Source of the DNA: Cydia pomonella
Lineage: Eukaryota > Arthropoda > Insecta > Lepidoptera > Tortricidae
Length of the DNA stretch: 64,000 nt
Direction: 5' to 3'
Assembly: GCF_033807575.1 (NCBI RefSeq)
Contig: NC_084717.1
Coordinates: 11,347,692-11,411,691, forward strand
Shown: one piece after another, positions 11,656-22,629 of the stretch
Position numbering within the stretch: the stretch's first letter is position 1
How the letters are laid out: each line of letters starts with the position of its first letter
Made by a program: the position numbers and the translations under genes
The notes under the pieces: generated by a model
The model's input: only the letters and a program-made list of their open reading frames with translations
The model's database searches: none
Told to the model about the DNA's origin: nothing

Positions 11656-14600
11656 ATGGAGGGTCTAAGGTGTGTACAAATAAATCTTCAACACAATAAA
11701 GCAGCCACCGCCCTTCTGGCTAGGCAGTTAAAAAGCGACAAGTTTGATATTGCCCTTATTCAAGAACCATATATCTACAAAGGCGAGATAAGAGGCTTAA
11801 ACGGTACTGGCGGGACATTGCTTTATGTTTGTCCTGAGAGTAATATGAGGACATGTATTTATGTTAAAAATGGCATTGATGCTATGCTTCTACATGCTTT
11901 CTGTTCCAGGGATCTGACTACGGTCAAGATCCAAAACAAGGGGGGGGGGTAAGGCACTAATCATCTCATCAGCCTACCTTCCCTACGAGGCAGCGGATCC
12001 GATCACTGGGCAGCTACGGGATCTTGCTGACTACGGCAGCCAAGCGAACACCGACCTGATCATTGGCTGCGACGCGAACGCGCATCATGTCATCTGGGGA
12101 AGCTCGGACGTCAACAGAAGAGGGGAGAAGGTACTGGATTTTCTGGTAAGCTCTTCCTTACAATTATTAAATAAAGGCAATGAACCAACATTCGTTAATG
12201 CTAGACGGGGTGAGGTTATTGATATAACGCTAGCGTCCAACAACGCGAGCAATAAGATTAGTTCATGGTATGTCTCTGGGGAAATCTCTTTATCAGACCA
12301 CAGATACATATGCTTTAGGTATAAGACTAAAACTCAATTAGGAACTATACGTAAACGGAATCCCAGGAACACCGACTGGTTAGCTTTTAAAAGCGACTTG
12401 AAGGTGGAACTAGGAGAGCCGAAAGGTAAGCTAAACTCTATCATTGACATAGAATTTGAAGCAGACAAAATAGTACAAGCTGTCTATACAGCCTGGTCTA
12501 ACAACTGCCCGGAAAAGAAAATTCTGGCGAAGAGGGTGCCTTGGTGGAACCCGGAGATCGCAAAACTCCGGAAGGAAACCAGGGCAGTCTTCAACGATGC
12601 TAAAAGGACTAATGACTTTGAACATTACGCGCTAAAACTCACAGAATACAGCAAAGCTGTGAGGAAAGCAAAAAGAAAAGCATGGATGAACCATTGCGAT
12701 CAAATCAGGTCCATACCGGAAGGTATGAGACTTACAAAAGCACTAGCCACGACAAAGTCAGTTCCGCTTACTTCCATTAGAAGAGGGGACGGAGGAATGA
12801 CTGAAACGGGGTTAGAGACCCTTAAAGTTATGTGTACAACACACTTCCCAGGCTCGATAATACATCAGGGCGTAACGGACGATGTAGCAATCAGTGCAAT
12901 GGAACAATCCAGTAGCACAACCAGGTACAACTGGGACACGTCTAAAAAAGTAGTAGATCACAATAAGATACAATGGGCACTATCAACATTTCAGCCATAC
13001 AAAGCCCCGGGGCCAGATGGAATCTACCCCATACTACTACAAGAAGGTGCCAATGTACTAATACCACACTTAGGTAGACTGTACAGAGCGTGCATAGCCT
13101 TTGGACACGTGCCACGTGTCTGGAGGATGGTAAAAGTGACATACTTGCCTAAACCAGGCAAGGCAGATTACACAGAAGCCAAATCGTACAGGCCGATAAG
13201 TCTGTCATCATTTTTCCTTAAAACACTGGAGAAACTGGTAGACAGACACATAAGGGATGGTCCTCTTAAGAGACATCCACTACACCAATTGCAGTGTGCG
13301 TATCAGCCAGGTAAATCAACTGAAACAGCACTACACCTGGTGACAGCCAAAGCGGAACAGGCAATAGAAAATAAGGAACTATGCTTGGCCAGTTTTCTAG
13401 ACGTGGAGGGGGCTTTTGACCGCACCACGTATCAGGCAATCAATACCGCAGCATCTAAACACGGCATAGAACCGACAATCTGCAGATGGATCGGTAACAT
13501 GCTAAATAGCCGACTAATGAAATCTTCCCTTATGGGAGACGAAATATTAGCAACGGCCACGAAGGGCTGCCCACAAGGTGGAGTTCTGTCACCGACTCTC
13601 TGGAGTCTGGTAGTGAACTCACTGGTGGAAGAACTTAACAAAGGCCCAACATACACGGTAGGGTATGCAGATGATTTAGTGATTCTTGTAAACGGGAAAT
13701 TCCCGGGAACAGTATCAGGAATCATGAATACGGCACTGAAGCAAGTGGAGAGATGGTGCAACAGCCATCAACTCTCTATCAACCCAGGCAAAACAGTGGT
13801 AATACCGTTTACCAGGAAAAAGACCCTCAATGGCATGGAGCAACTGAAGCTTTATGGAAGGGTACTGGAAATGTCCGATGAAGTGAAATATCTAGGTGTA
13901 ACACTAGATAAAGAACTGAACTGGAGGAAGCATGTCGAACTTACCACAACCAAGGCGCTGAGAGTGTTTGGAATGTGTAGAACGGCATATGGGAAAACAT
14001 GGGGTTTAAACCCAAAGGTACTAAGATGGATCTATACCATGATGGTAAGACCTATCATTTTGTACGGATGCCTGGCATGGTGGACAAGGACACTAAAGAG
14101 CACATGCAGGGAGAACCTTATGAAAATACAGAGAACAGCATGCATGGCTATTACCGGGGCGTTTAGAACAACGCCAACAGCGGCGATGGAGGTACTGCTA
14201 GACCTCCCGCCGCTACATCTGGTGATACAATCTGAGGCGCGGAAATCGCTACACAGGCTGGCTCTAACCGGCCTATGGAGCGATAGCAAGCCAAAGACTA
14301 AACACACAAACATGGAATGTGACAATTTCATGGAAAGGATAACGAATATGGGCTGCGATAAGATGCAACCCAAGTTTGTGTTCCGTAAGAATTTTGAAGT
14401 TAAAGTTCCAACAAGGGCTGAATGGACCGAAGGTCTTCAAGCACCAAATTCGGATGAAAACGACATCATATGGTACACAGACGGGTCCAAGACAGTATCT
14501 GGTACGGGGGCAGGCATTTATGCAAATGACTTTAGTTGTAGCATAAGCATGGGTAATTACGCTACTGTCTTCCAAGCCGAGACGTACGCTATAATTGCCT

Positions 14601-15295
14601 GTGTGCATGAGAATATAGTTAGGCAAACCCAAGGGAAGAATATCTATATACTCAGTGACAGTCAGGCTGCACTCAAGGCGCTCAGGGCGCCCAGAGTGGA
14701 CTCTAGACTGGTGTACAATGGTGTCCAAGCTCTGAACGAGCTTGGAAGACAAAATAGAGTGCAACTGGTATGGATTCCAGGGCACGAGGGATTCATAGGC
14801 AATGAAAATGCAGATGAACTTGCCAGAGCCGGATCCGCAAGTAACCACATAGGTCCGGAACCATTCGTGGGGCTCTCACAGGGAACCATTATAACGGCTA
14901 TTAAAGACCACACTAGGACGAGACACCAAAAAGAATGGGACAGTCTGACGGGTCTAAAGCACTCAAAGCTCTTCATACAAGAAGTAGACTCCGGTTGGAG
15001 CAAAAAGCTATGGAAACTTAGCAGGAGACAACTCCAAATTATAACAGGGGTGTTTACGGGCCATTATGGGGTCAAAGGGGTTTTGGCCAGGATGGGACAC
15101 TCTGACAACACCGATTGTCGAATGTGTGGTGAAGAGGAAGAGACAGTAACACACCTAATGTGTGAATGTCACGCCCTCGCCAGACAAAGAATGAAAGACT
15201 TTGGAGCAGGCTATCTGGAACCAAAGGAATTCAAAAGGCTACCCATAAGCTCCATCATCCGACACATGGAAATGGTCAAAAAGGCTCTTGAGTAG
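11656..15295 (+). pseudogene. LINE ORF2: endonuclease-RT-RNase H polyprotein, one frameshift
   Basis: It starts at ATG 11656 and would be about 1212 residues. The frame runs to a TAA at 11950-11952 right after a 10-G run (11940-11949), then continues in the +1 frame from 11951 to TAG at 15293-15295, so one extra G explains the break. Endonuclease: Glu in QEPY (11764), DANAHH (12071) and SDHR (12293). Reverse transcriptase: KAPGPDG (13001-13021), motif A Asp (13400), GCPQGGVLSP, and YADD (13664-13675). RNase H: Asp 14480, Glu 14579, Asp 14657 and Asp 14813, the complete acidic set, plus WIPGHEG. C-terminus: C-x2-C ... H-x3-C from 15116. All catalytic residues looked for are present, and no other stop or shift was seen. 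As written, the protein stops within the endonuclease. The break may be a real mutation, a homopolymer sequencing error or, less likely, programmed frameshifting. Confidence 0.92.
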
Positions 15296-15389
15296 CTAAT
15301 GGGTCTTTCCTTAGGGGGCAACTACACAAAAGATCCCTATGGGTCGAAGTGTATCCGCAAGGGCCCCCGGTAATCAGAAGATAAGATAA
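15296..15389 (+). other. LINE 3' UTR with hairpin and GATAA tail
   Basis: The short 3' UTR contains an inverted repeat: GGGGGC (15314-15319) with GCCCCC (15363-15368), and inside it TACAC (15323-15327) with GTGTA (15349-15353), over an ATCCC/GGGT inner pair. LINE reverse transcriptases often recognise 3' RNA structure, so this is a plausible recognition hairpin (inference). It ends in AGATAAGATAAG, a short GATAA repeat instead of poly(A). Confidence 0.65.
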
Positions 15390-15403
15390 GATACATACAT
15401 CAT
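15390..15403. repeat. 3' target-site duplication of the LINE
   Basis: GATACATACATCAT follows the GATAAGATAA tail and matches 9112-9125 exactly. This fixes the element boundaries. Confidence 0.9.
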
Positions 15404-16040
15404 CAAGTATAATTCTACATTTAGCATATCGTTCAAATTAATTACTAACACTATACATGGATAACGTGAGAAACCTTTTTTGTTACTTTATGATTATTAC
15501 ACCCCCACTATTTAACATTGCAAAAATATGAATTATAGTATTATACAGTAGTTCTGGGATAACATCCGGAGGCCATAATGCTCCGTTAGCAAATTAGCAA
15601 TAATTAATGACAAAGCATGTCACGGTTATAAATCAAATGGCACGAAGATTAACCGGGCATATCTTTTACACCTTAACCGGATTTCGCCTGGTGTCGTTGG
15701 ACGTGAAGCGAATATATTAGCGGGTATTTTCGCCCTGGGCCACTTTTATCCGGATATCCGGGCACATGATTATCTGCATTTTCTGGTTACTTCGTTTGGC
15801 CGTGCTTTGTTTTAATCTTTGTTTATTACTCATTTTCCTTAGGATGTTTGCGGGAACTAAATATTTTCTGTGTACTTACAAGTACATATATGTGCAAAAG
15901 TGATAAAAAAATATCATTCAGATTTGACAGTAGTAGGGGTTTTGTGAGCCGTGACAAAGTTTTAAAACCAATATTTAACCAAAACTAAAATATTTTATGT
16001 ACATTTACAACTACACACTAATTTAAACTTTCACGATTTT
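15404..16040. other. No gene seen
   Basis: AT-rich flank of the LINE. One CCGG-containing block at 15640-15770 (TAACCGGGC, CGGATATCCGGGC) may be an old repeat. Confidence 0.4.
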
Positions 16041-16108
16041 TATACATAATTAACGTTAGTTAATTATGTATACGTAGTCCCGTTTGTGTTAACAAACGGG
16101 ACTACGTA
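16041..16108. repeat. Two overlapping perfect palindromes
   Basis: First, TATACATAATTAAC (16041-16054), loop GTTA, exact complement 16059-16072. Second, TACGTAGTCCCGTTTG (16071-16086), 6-nt centre, exact complement 16093-16108. A third near-palindrome, ACGTACGTCGTACGT, follows at once. They may mark the collapsed ends of a foldback element. Confidence 0.7.
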
Positions 16109-16409
16109 ACGTACGTCGTACGTAACGTCGGAAGTAAATTTAAAACTTAATACGCGATTAAGTCCCGTTTGTATCAGTTACAATTAGTTCGATACTTTGA
16201 CGTGTATGTATACTCTGAACCTTAGAGTTACAAGTAAGTATCTTTAAGTGAAAAAATTCAGCCCTGCCTCACAAAATTAGGTTTTTTTATGCCTAAGTAA
16301 CAAAGAAAAACACGTACTTTGTCATTTCTATTAATATTTGGTATCATTTTTACTAACAATGTGAGCTCTGATCGGAAATCTTGATCCTGATATCAAAAAA
16401 GGGTACCCA

Positions 16410-16771
16410 TTTTTAGGATTCCGTAGCCAAATGGCAAAAAACGGAACCCTTATAGATTCGTCATGTCCGTCTGTCTGTCCGATTATGTCACAGCCACTTT
16501 CTTCCAAAACTATAAGAGCTATACTGTTCAAACTTGGTAAGTAGATGTATTCTATGAACCGCATTAAGATTTTTACACAAAAATAGAAAAAAAAAACAAT
16601 AAATTTTGGGGGTTCCCCATACTTAGAACTGAAACTTAAAAAAACTTTTTTCATCAAACCCATACGTGTGGGGTATCTATGGATAGGTCTTCAAAAATGA
16701 TATTGAGGTTTTTAAGATCATTTTTTTCTAAACTGAATAGTTTGCGCGAGAGACTCTTCCAAAGTGGTAAA

Positions 16772-16809
<38 letters not shown>

Positions 16810-17262
16810 TGTAACTTCTAAAATAAGAGAATGATAAACCTAAAAAAAATATATGATGTACATTACCATGCAAACTTCCACCGGAAATTGGTTTGAACGA
16901 GATCTAGTAAGTAGTTTTTTTTAATACGTCATGAAACTAAAAAAAAAATCATTATACCCCTACGTGTGGGGTATCTATGGATAGGTCTTCAAAAATGATA
17001 TTTAGATTTCTAATATCATTTTTTTCTAAACTGAATAGTTTGCGCGAGAGACACTTCCAAAGTGGAAAAATGTGTCCCCCCCCTGTAACTTCTAAAATAA
17101 CAGAATGAAAAATCTAAAAAAATATATGATACACATTACCATGTAAACTTCCACCGAAAATTGGTTTGAACGATATCTAGTAAGTAGTTTTTTTAATACG
17201 TCATAAATGGTACGGAACCCTTCATGGGCGAGTCCGACTCGCACTTGGCCGCTTTTTTTCAG
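16410..17262 (-). repeat. Interspersed repeat with internal ~299-bp duplication
   Basis: On the - strand it begins GCGGCCAAGTGCGAGTCGGA and CATGAAGGGTTCCGTACC and ends near GGTTCCGTTTTTTGCC. Within it, ACGTGTGGGGTATCTATGGA recurs at 16663 and 16962, and about 250 bp after each are alignable (TAGTTTGCGCGAGAGAC, TTCCACCG, CTAGTAAGTAG). One copy has a (TG)n tract, the other CCCCCCC at that place. A relative on the + strand is at 33650-33895. Confidence 0.65.
16773..16807. repeat. (TG)n microsatellite
   Basis: About 17 TG units inside the repeat at 16410-17262; the sister copy at about 17070 has TGTGTCCCCCCC instead. Confidence 0.9.
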
Positions 17263-17448
17263 TCAATTGGTTACGTTTTCAATACAACCTTCACAACTGT
17301 AACGGAATGGACATACAAAAACATGTTGGGATATTTTTACCCGTATTAGAATCGAAAGAGCTCATCGTGATTCTGAATAAAATAGAATCCTGAGTAGAAA
17401 ATCTAAACCAAAGGTTTAGAAGTTATTACACTATGAATTTATCTGGAT

Positions 17449-17489
17449 TCTTCTTCCTCCCTCGCGTTGTCCCGGCATTTTGCCACGGC
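17449..17489 (-). mobile_element. SINE 3' end fragment
   Basis: On the - strand it reads GCCGTGGCAAAATGCCGGG then ACAACGCGAGGGAGGAAGA, the 3' end of the SINE family seen at 6040 and 34686. Only the tail remains. Confidence 0.65.
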
Positions 17490-17671
17490 ATGAATTTATT
17501 TGGATTATCTTCTTATTATTTGAATTAATTTTTGACGATCACAATATAGATTCTTATAAATTAACATGAATGTAATTTGTACTGTAATCATGTGTGTTAC
17601 AATAAATAAATCTAAATCTATATGAGATATAGGCACTTTCGGTGGCGTTACAACACTTGCAACGTCGATAT

Positions 17672-17900
17672 ACATTTTTTTATACTACGTCGGTGGCAAA
17701 CAAGCATACGACCCGCCTGATGGTAAGCAGTCTCCGTAGCCAATGCACGCCTGCAACTCCAGAGGCGTTGCCCGATCCTAACACTACACTCCCTCGTTGA
17801 GCTCTGGCAAGCTTACTCACCGGCAGGAAACACAACACTATGAGTAGGGTCTAGTCTTATTTGGCTGCGGTTTTCTGTAAGTTGGAGGTACTTCCCCAGT
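17672..17900 (+). repeat. Interspersed repeat, GGCAAACAAGCATACGGCCC family
   Basis: TATACTACGTCGGTGGCAAA, CCTGATGGTAAGCAGTCTCC, GCCTGCAACTCCAGAGGCGT, TTACTCACCGGCAGGAA and TTGGCTGCGGTTTTCTG. Same order as 60337-60560. Confidence 0.65.
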
Positions 17901-19317
17901 TGGGCTCGCTCGGGACATAAATAAATACTTCGCGATAAAGTTCTGCTCATTTGAGATAGGTACTGATATTTAATTAAAGAAGAATAAGATTCAAACTGAG
18001 GTTTATCTTTTCTCATTCTTAAATTATGGATGCACGTAAATAGCACAAACATAAACATAAACAGCATAAACATCACGGGGTAAACAAATGCTCACAATTT
18101 TGTTACCTGCCAATTAGATTAGTAATTGTTTTAGAAAATATAAGGCTTTCGGGAACAAAAGAGAAAACTTTTGAACTGTGCGTCTGTGCTTTGCAAAGCT
18201 TTGACGCTTATCGCAATTACCTAATATTTTATAATCATACGGTATAAAATATTTTTTTTCGAGTCACATGTATTTAATTATCAGGTTGTTCAAGTCAATA
18301 AACATAAAATTTAGATATAAGAAGAAAAACATGTCTCACTAGATCCATTTTCGATCTATAGAGATTGAAGGAGTACAAAATTATAAATACCGTTTCCCTT
18401 TGTGTTCCTTAATTTGGAAATGCATAGACACAAGGGTTTGATTACCGTAAATAGTGACACGATGTCAATAAATAGCGTGACGTCAAGTTAATTGCGCATT
18501 TCGCAGATCGTTAACGCTGACGTTTCCGGGCATTCCGGGTGATTTCCATTTGAACCGGCTTTTGGACCTGCCCGGGCGGAGGCAAGGTTGTTTGCTGAGC
18601 GTGTTTTATTAAAACGAAACCGGATTATTGACAACTCACTCGAGATGACAGAGGTTTATGCGATACGTGTCTAACTTATGTGCAGTGATCGGAATAGGCA
18701 GGATATAAATACCTAAAATACGGTAAAAATCCATGGTAGAAGAGATGTAAGGTATTAAAGACCGTGCACCTCGAGTTTGACAACTGATGCTGATGGCGCT
18801 GTACAACGCCATGTTTTGTGGTAACTGAATTGTTAAGAGACAATTTTTGACAGCCAGAGTTATCGCATAATCTACGGAGCCGTATAACGATTTTACAAAT
18901 CTTATTTTGGACTATAAATCTTAATGATGATGGCAAACAAACTTTGGGAAGAACCGCCTTGGTCAGCGGACATTGTAATGTTTCCAACTTTACCTATAAC
19001 GAATTATAGAGGTAACACATGCTTGTTGAGACTATATACAAATTAGTTACCGATATTTAAAGATATGGTACTTTATACTAAAACAATTAACTTTATATAG
19101 AAATTAAGAAAATTTTTCATATCATTTTTTTGTTTAAATTTATCGAACACAAAATGAATAAATTACAATTCTCTTTAAAAATAATCAACATGTGCAATTA
19201 ACTGACAAAATGTTTAACACTTACCTATATATATACTTATTTTACTCTTTGCTTTCTTTCAACAATTGTGACGTTTTAAACTAAAAGATACCACGTTTTC
19301 GGTTGTCGATTAAAGAT
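17901..19317. other. No gene seen
   Basis: AT-rich with a slightly GC-richer block at 18480-18620. Frames 17813-18076 and 18676-18987 have no domain and no exon signals that I trust. Confidence 0.4.
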
Positions 19318-19440
19318 AAAGATAAGATAAAGATAGTTTATTATTCAAGTAGGTATATTACAATGCGCTTATGAACGTCAAATAAAGCTACACCGGCCCT
19401 AACCATAGACCTCTGACCCGAGAAGATTTAAGATTAGGAT
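19318..19440 (-). mobile_element. Probable LINE 3' end with GATAAA tail
   Basis: AAAGATAAAGATAAGATAAAG leads into TTTATTATTCAAGTAGGTAT and AATGCGCTTATGAACGTCAA. On the - strand this is a 3' end finishing in a (CTTTAT)n-like tail. No coding sequence remains. Confidence 0.45.
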
Positions 19441-19553
19441 GATTTCAGTTTGAAATTTTATAAAATTGAGTTTTATTGACAACGGACAATAAGTACCCGT
19501 TTGGTTGAAAACGCCACAATTGTTTATCAACTTGAAGTGGCCAGTAAGTGTTA

Positions 19554-19658
19554 GGGCTCCACTACACGATGGCCCAGCGTAGGCTAGTCCAAGGGACGCA
19601 TTTATGCGTTGAGCAAGTGATATTGCTATCTCATTCCAACGCATAGCTGCTGGAGCCC
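19554..19658. mobile_element. Short MITE with TTA target duplication
   Basis: The 105-bp element starts GGGCTCCA and ends TGGAGCCC, with TTA at 19551-19553 and 19659-19661. The TWA-type duplication fits PIF/Harbinger derivatives. The interior contains CATTTATGCGTTG and CCAACGCAT, partly inverted. Confidence 0.65.
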
Positions 19659-19661
19659 TTA

Positions 19662-20611
19662 GGTAGAAGAGGTTCAAGAATCTGTCCAATGAGGTCACAT
19701 TTAATTATCTCATTAACATGTGTTTTTAAGCAGCAAACTTGTTTTTAAATTTTCTCAAAAAAAAACATACAACCTGTTTCATACTTAAATATACTCCAGA
19801 AGCCAAGTATTATCAGCTCTAAAAATAAGGGTTGCTAATTCGTTAGCACCTTATATATGAATGTGTTGAGCAAAGGCGCCTAATAGTAGTAAATGTAGGT
19901 ATTGTAGGTGTGTCATTTAAATCCCACAGACCTCAGCCTAACGTACTTCAAATCAATCCTCTGTTCCTCAAATCCGAGCGGTCTGATTAATACCAAATTG
20001 TCGGGTCCTTCTCAAGTCGACCGAGTAATTTCGAGGACCCGACCACAGATAATTAAAGTTACAGAGCAACAGCCACTCGGTTAAAGTGAGCAAAAGCCGA
20101 GTACATTTTCTAGCTGAAAAAGCGGGTGTGCTTTGCTCTGTGCACCGAGCGCTTTTAGAAGCTCGTGTGCAGAGTGGAGAATTGTGATTTCTTAGCACAG
20201 TTGTATGCAGGTGTTACTCTGTGATCTCGGTACCCTGTGACTCGTGTGAGATGTGTCACAATCAATATGGAGTAGCAATTAAGTTCGGGTGATCGCAGCG
20301 AAAATTGCTGTAGATGCGAGCGTGATTAAGGTGTTCACGTGGACATATGTCTTCTGATTTGGATTGCAATATAGGCCCTATAGGTCGATGAAATATTTAT
20401 TTTTATTATTATGTCCCATCAGGAAGGAGATAACAAAAGCACAAAATAAATTTTAAAAGTTTATACTCCTACGATAATGCATAATTTGATTATAATACAG
20501 TCCTTTAAAACCATAGTTTTAAATGGTGCAAAGATACGAGTACGTAGGTAGCCGTGGAACGAAAATGACAAGAAAAAGGTAATAGTTATTATTTATTTAT
20601 CATTTTAAACT
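19662..20611. other. No gene recognised; GC-richer block
   Basis: 19960-20350 is more GC-rich than its surroundings and free of known repeats. It could be regulatory or an untranslated exon, but no promoter element stands out. The minus frame 19968-20198 is not believed. Confidence 0.3.
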
Positions 20612-20735
20612 TAGTAGTAGTAGTAAAACACTTTATTGTACAAAAATAAACATAAAACAGGAAAGAACACACATCATTTGTACAAAGGCTAACTTATCCC
20701 TTTCAAGTTTCTCTTCCAGTTAACCTTTGAGTTAA
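20612..20735 (-). mobile_element. LINE 3' end, TACAATAAAG family
   Basis: On the - strand: TTAACTGGAAGAGAAACTTG, GGGATAAGTTAGCCTTTGTA, then TGTACAATAAAG and a (CTA)n tail. Only the 3' end of the element is present. Confidence 0.65.
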
Positions 20736-21652
20736 ACTTTATTGCAAATAAAAAAATGGAACAACAGGCAGTCTTAACGCCACTCGGCATTCTCTACCAG
20801 TCAACCGTAAGGCAAAACAGAAAAGCGTCAAGGTAGGTGCAGTGAGAAAGAAACAAAAAACCGTAACTCTTAAACGAAGTAAAATTTCTAAATAAAATAA
20901 ATAGTTATTAATGTTATACATATATGAATGTATTTTTCAGTAAATATACATATTTCAGGGATTTGTATATAAAGGGAACACCCGCTTAGTTTATAGGTTT
21001 AATAATTATTCATTGACAAATCTTCTCAAGAATACTATGTTTCTACATTATATATAGGTACATATATAACACATTATAGGAACAGATCGTTGAAGAACAC
21101 CTTTGATCCAATTGTTCCATTTTTTAACTAAAAATGAAACATATGTGATGAAAATTACTCTACAACTAAAGAGACTATGACCTCAATAACAGTTGAATAA
21201 GTGCTATTGTACTGAAATCACAAGCAGATCCCAAATCCCTAGACAGCCAGTCCCTTGAGCAAAAGACAATGGGCCTCTAATTTGGGCAGGCGCTTCCTCG
21301 GACCCTCTAGACGTCAATCAATAGCTATTCAGCGACAAGCTGACAGACTGTGTGCTATTATGGATATAGGATGCTCTTTGATATTCACTACTCACTATAT
21401 TTTCCTTTCAGGTACCTAGGGAAATATTATTGGGCATTTAAAGGAATAGGCTTATATTGAGTTGCTGAATAAACGAATGGAATAGTTACCTTAAGTAGTA
21501 TTTACAAAACTACGGTTGCGGTTTGAATATAGGTATAGGGTATTAGTCTTTAATTTACATTATCATCATCATTATACATATATCAGACGAAAGATGCCTA
21601 CTGGACGTTATTATATCTTTTAGGTACTTACATATTTTAACACCAAGAATGA

Positions 21653-21775
21653 TGTAGTAGTAGTAAACCTCTTTATTGTACAAAAATACATATTAAAAGT
21701 AACATACAATTAGTAAGAAGTACAAAGGCGAACTTATCCCTTTGAGGAATCTCTAACAAGTTAACCTTTGAGTAG
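21653..21775 (-). mobile_element. LINE 3' end, TACAATAAAG family
   Basis: The same - strand order as 20612-20735: AGGTTAACTTGTTAGAGATT, GGGATAAGTTCGCCTTTGTA, TGTACAATAAAG and a (CTA)n tail. Confidence 0.65.
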
Positions 21776-22460
21776 ATGAGAGGAGAGAGTGAAAAGAGGG
21801 TGACAAATGCAGCAAAATGTACAACAAGGTACTAGAAAGACAAAGGATATAAATATATTGTTGTTGTTTTATGTGTTGACATATTAGTAGAAAGTTTGCT
21901 GGCTTATGATCTACCCATAGAAATATGGATCTACTTGTATGTACCTATTAATATTTGTTTGTACTTACATATATATCGGTAACAAACATTAAAAAAATCA
22001 CATCATACCGTACCTACGCAAAAGGTACGGTTTATCAACATAAATTTTGATCACCCACAAGGAAAAGTAGTGCATTGTTAAACATTTTTAAGTCGGTACA
22101 CAAAAAACGTAGAAATTACATCCAAGAATTTAATCATCTCTTATAACTTCTAGTTGTTAGTAAGTACACCTGGTAGTGAGCAAATCGTTTAAATTGCCGT
22201 CATTTGTTCTCTACGTCTAGCACGTTGACTTGAACTATGGCGTCGAGATTCTAGTGTTTAACTCACTTAAGCTAACTTTTCTTACTGAAATATCACTTTC
22301 TTCTCTTTCCAAATACAAGAAGTGGAACCGTGTCTGTAGTCGTATGTCTGTCATATGTATTTCGTTGTATTGCAATGAAATAAGATACAACAGTACTCAC
22401 ATCTGTTTATTGTTCTTTTAATTTTACATATTTTGTTTTGTGTTGACATAAGTATTCTTA
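21776..22460. other. No gene seen
   Basis: AT-rich. Frame 22230-22421 has no recognisable domain. Confidence 0.4.
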
Positions 22461-22629
22461 CGAGTTACTGACAGTGTCAAAACTGACATATATACTAACG
22501 TCTACGTAACTTACTTTATATGCATCTCGCTCGTACTAGTCGTACTGATATATTAGCGCGAGCGAGATGTATATAAAGTAAATTACGTAGACCTTAGCGT
22601 ATGTCAATGTTGATACTGTCAGTGACTCG
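22461..22629. mobile_element. Foldback MITE, CTCGCTCG family
   Basis: Outer ends CGAGTTACTGACAGT and ACTGTCAGTGACTCG are inverted with one mismatch. Inner arms CTTTATATGCATCTCGCTCG and CGAGCGAGATGTATATAAAG make a strong hairpin. Related to 37029-37150. No coding capacity. Confidence 0.65.

Larger units (their letters stand above)
9126..15389 (+). mobile_element. Full-length non-LTR retrotransposon (LOA-like LINE)
   Basis: A complete two-ORF LINE bounded by a perfect 14-bp direct repeat, GATACATACATCAT, at 9112-9125 and 15390-15403. The order is 5' UTR, ORF1, a 9-nt gap, ORF2, 3' UTR and a GATAAGATAAG tail. ORF2 has an APE-type endonuclease, a reverse transcriptase with a YADD box, a full RNase H acidic set and a C-terminal Cys/His motif. 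Such elements integrate by target-primed reverse transcription, and the tail running into the target duplication fits that. It is clearly richer in G+C than its flanks. RNase H in ORF2, the KAPGPDG RT motif and the ORF1 type point to the LOA group of the R1/LOA/Jockey assemblage. R1 is the main alternative, and a phylogeny would be needed to decide. The intact ends and almost open ORFs mean insertion was recent. Confidence 0.93.

Noticed and set aside
10132..15003. Antisense frames inside ORF1 and ORF2
   Set aside because: They are shadows of the sense coding frames and show no domain of their own.
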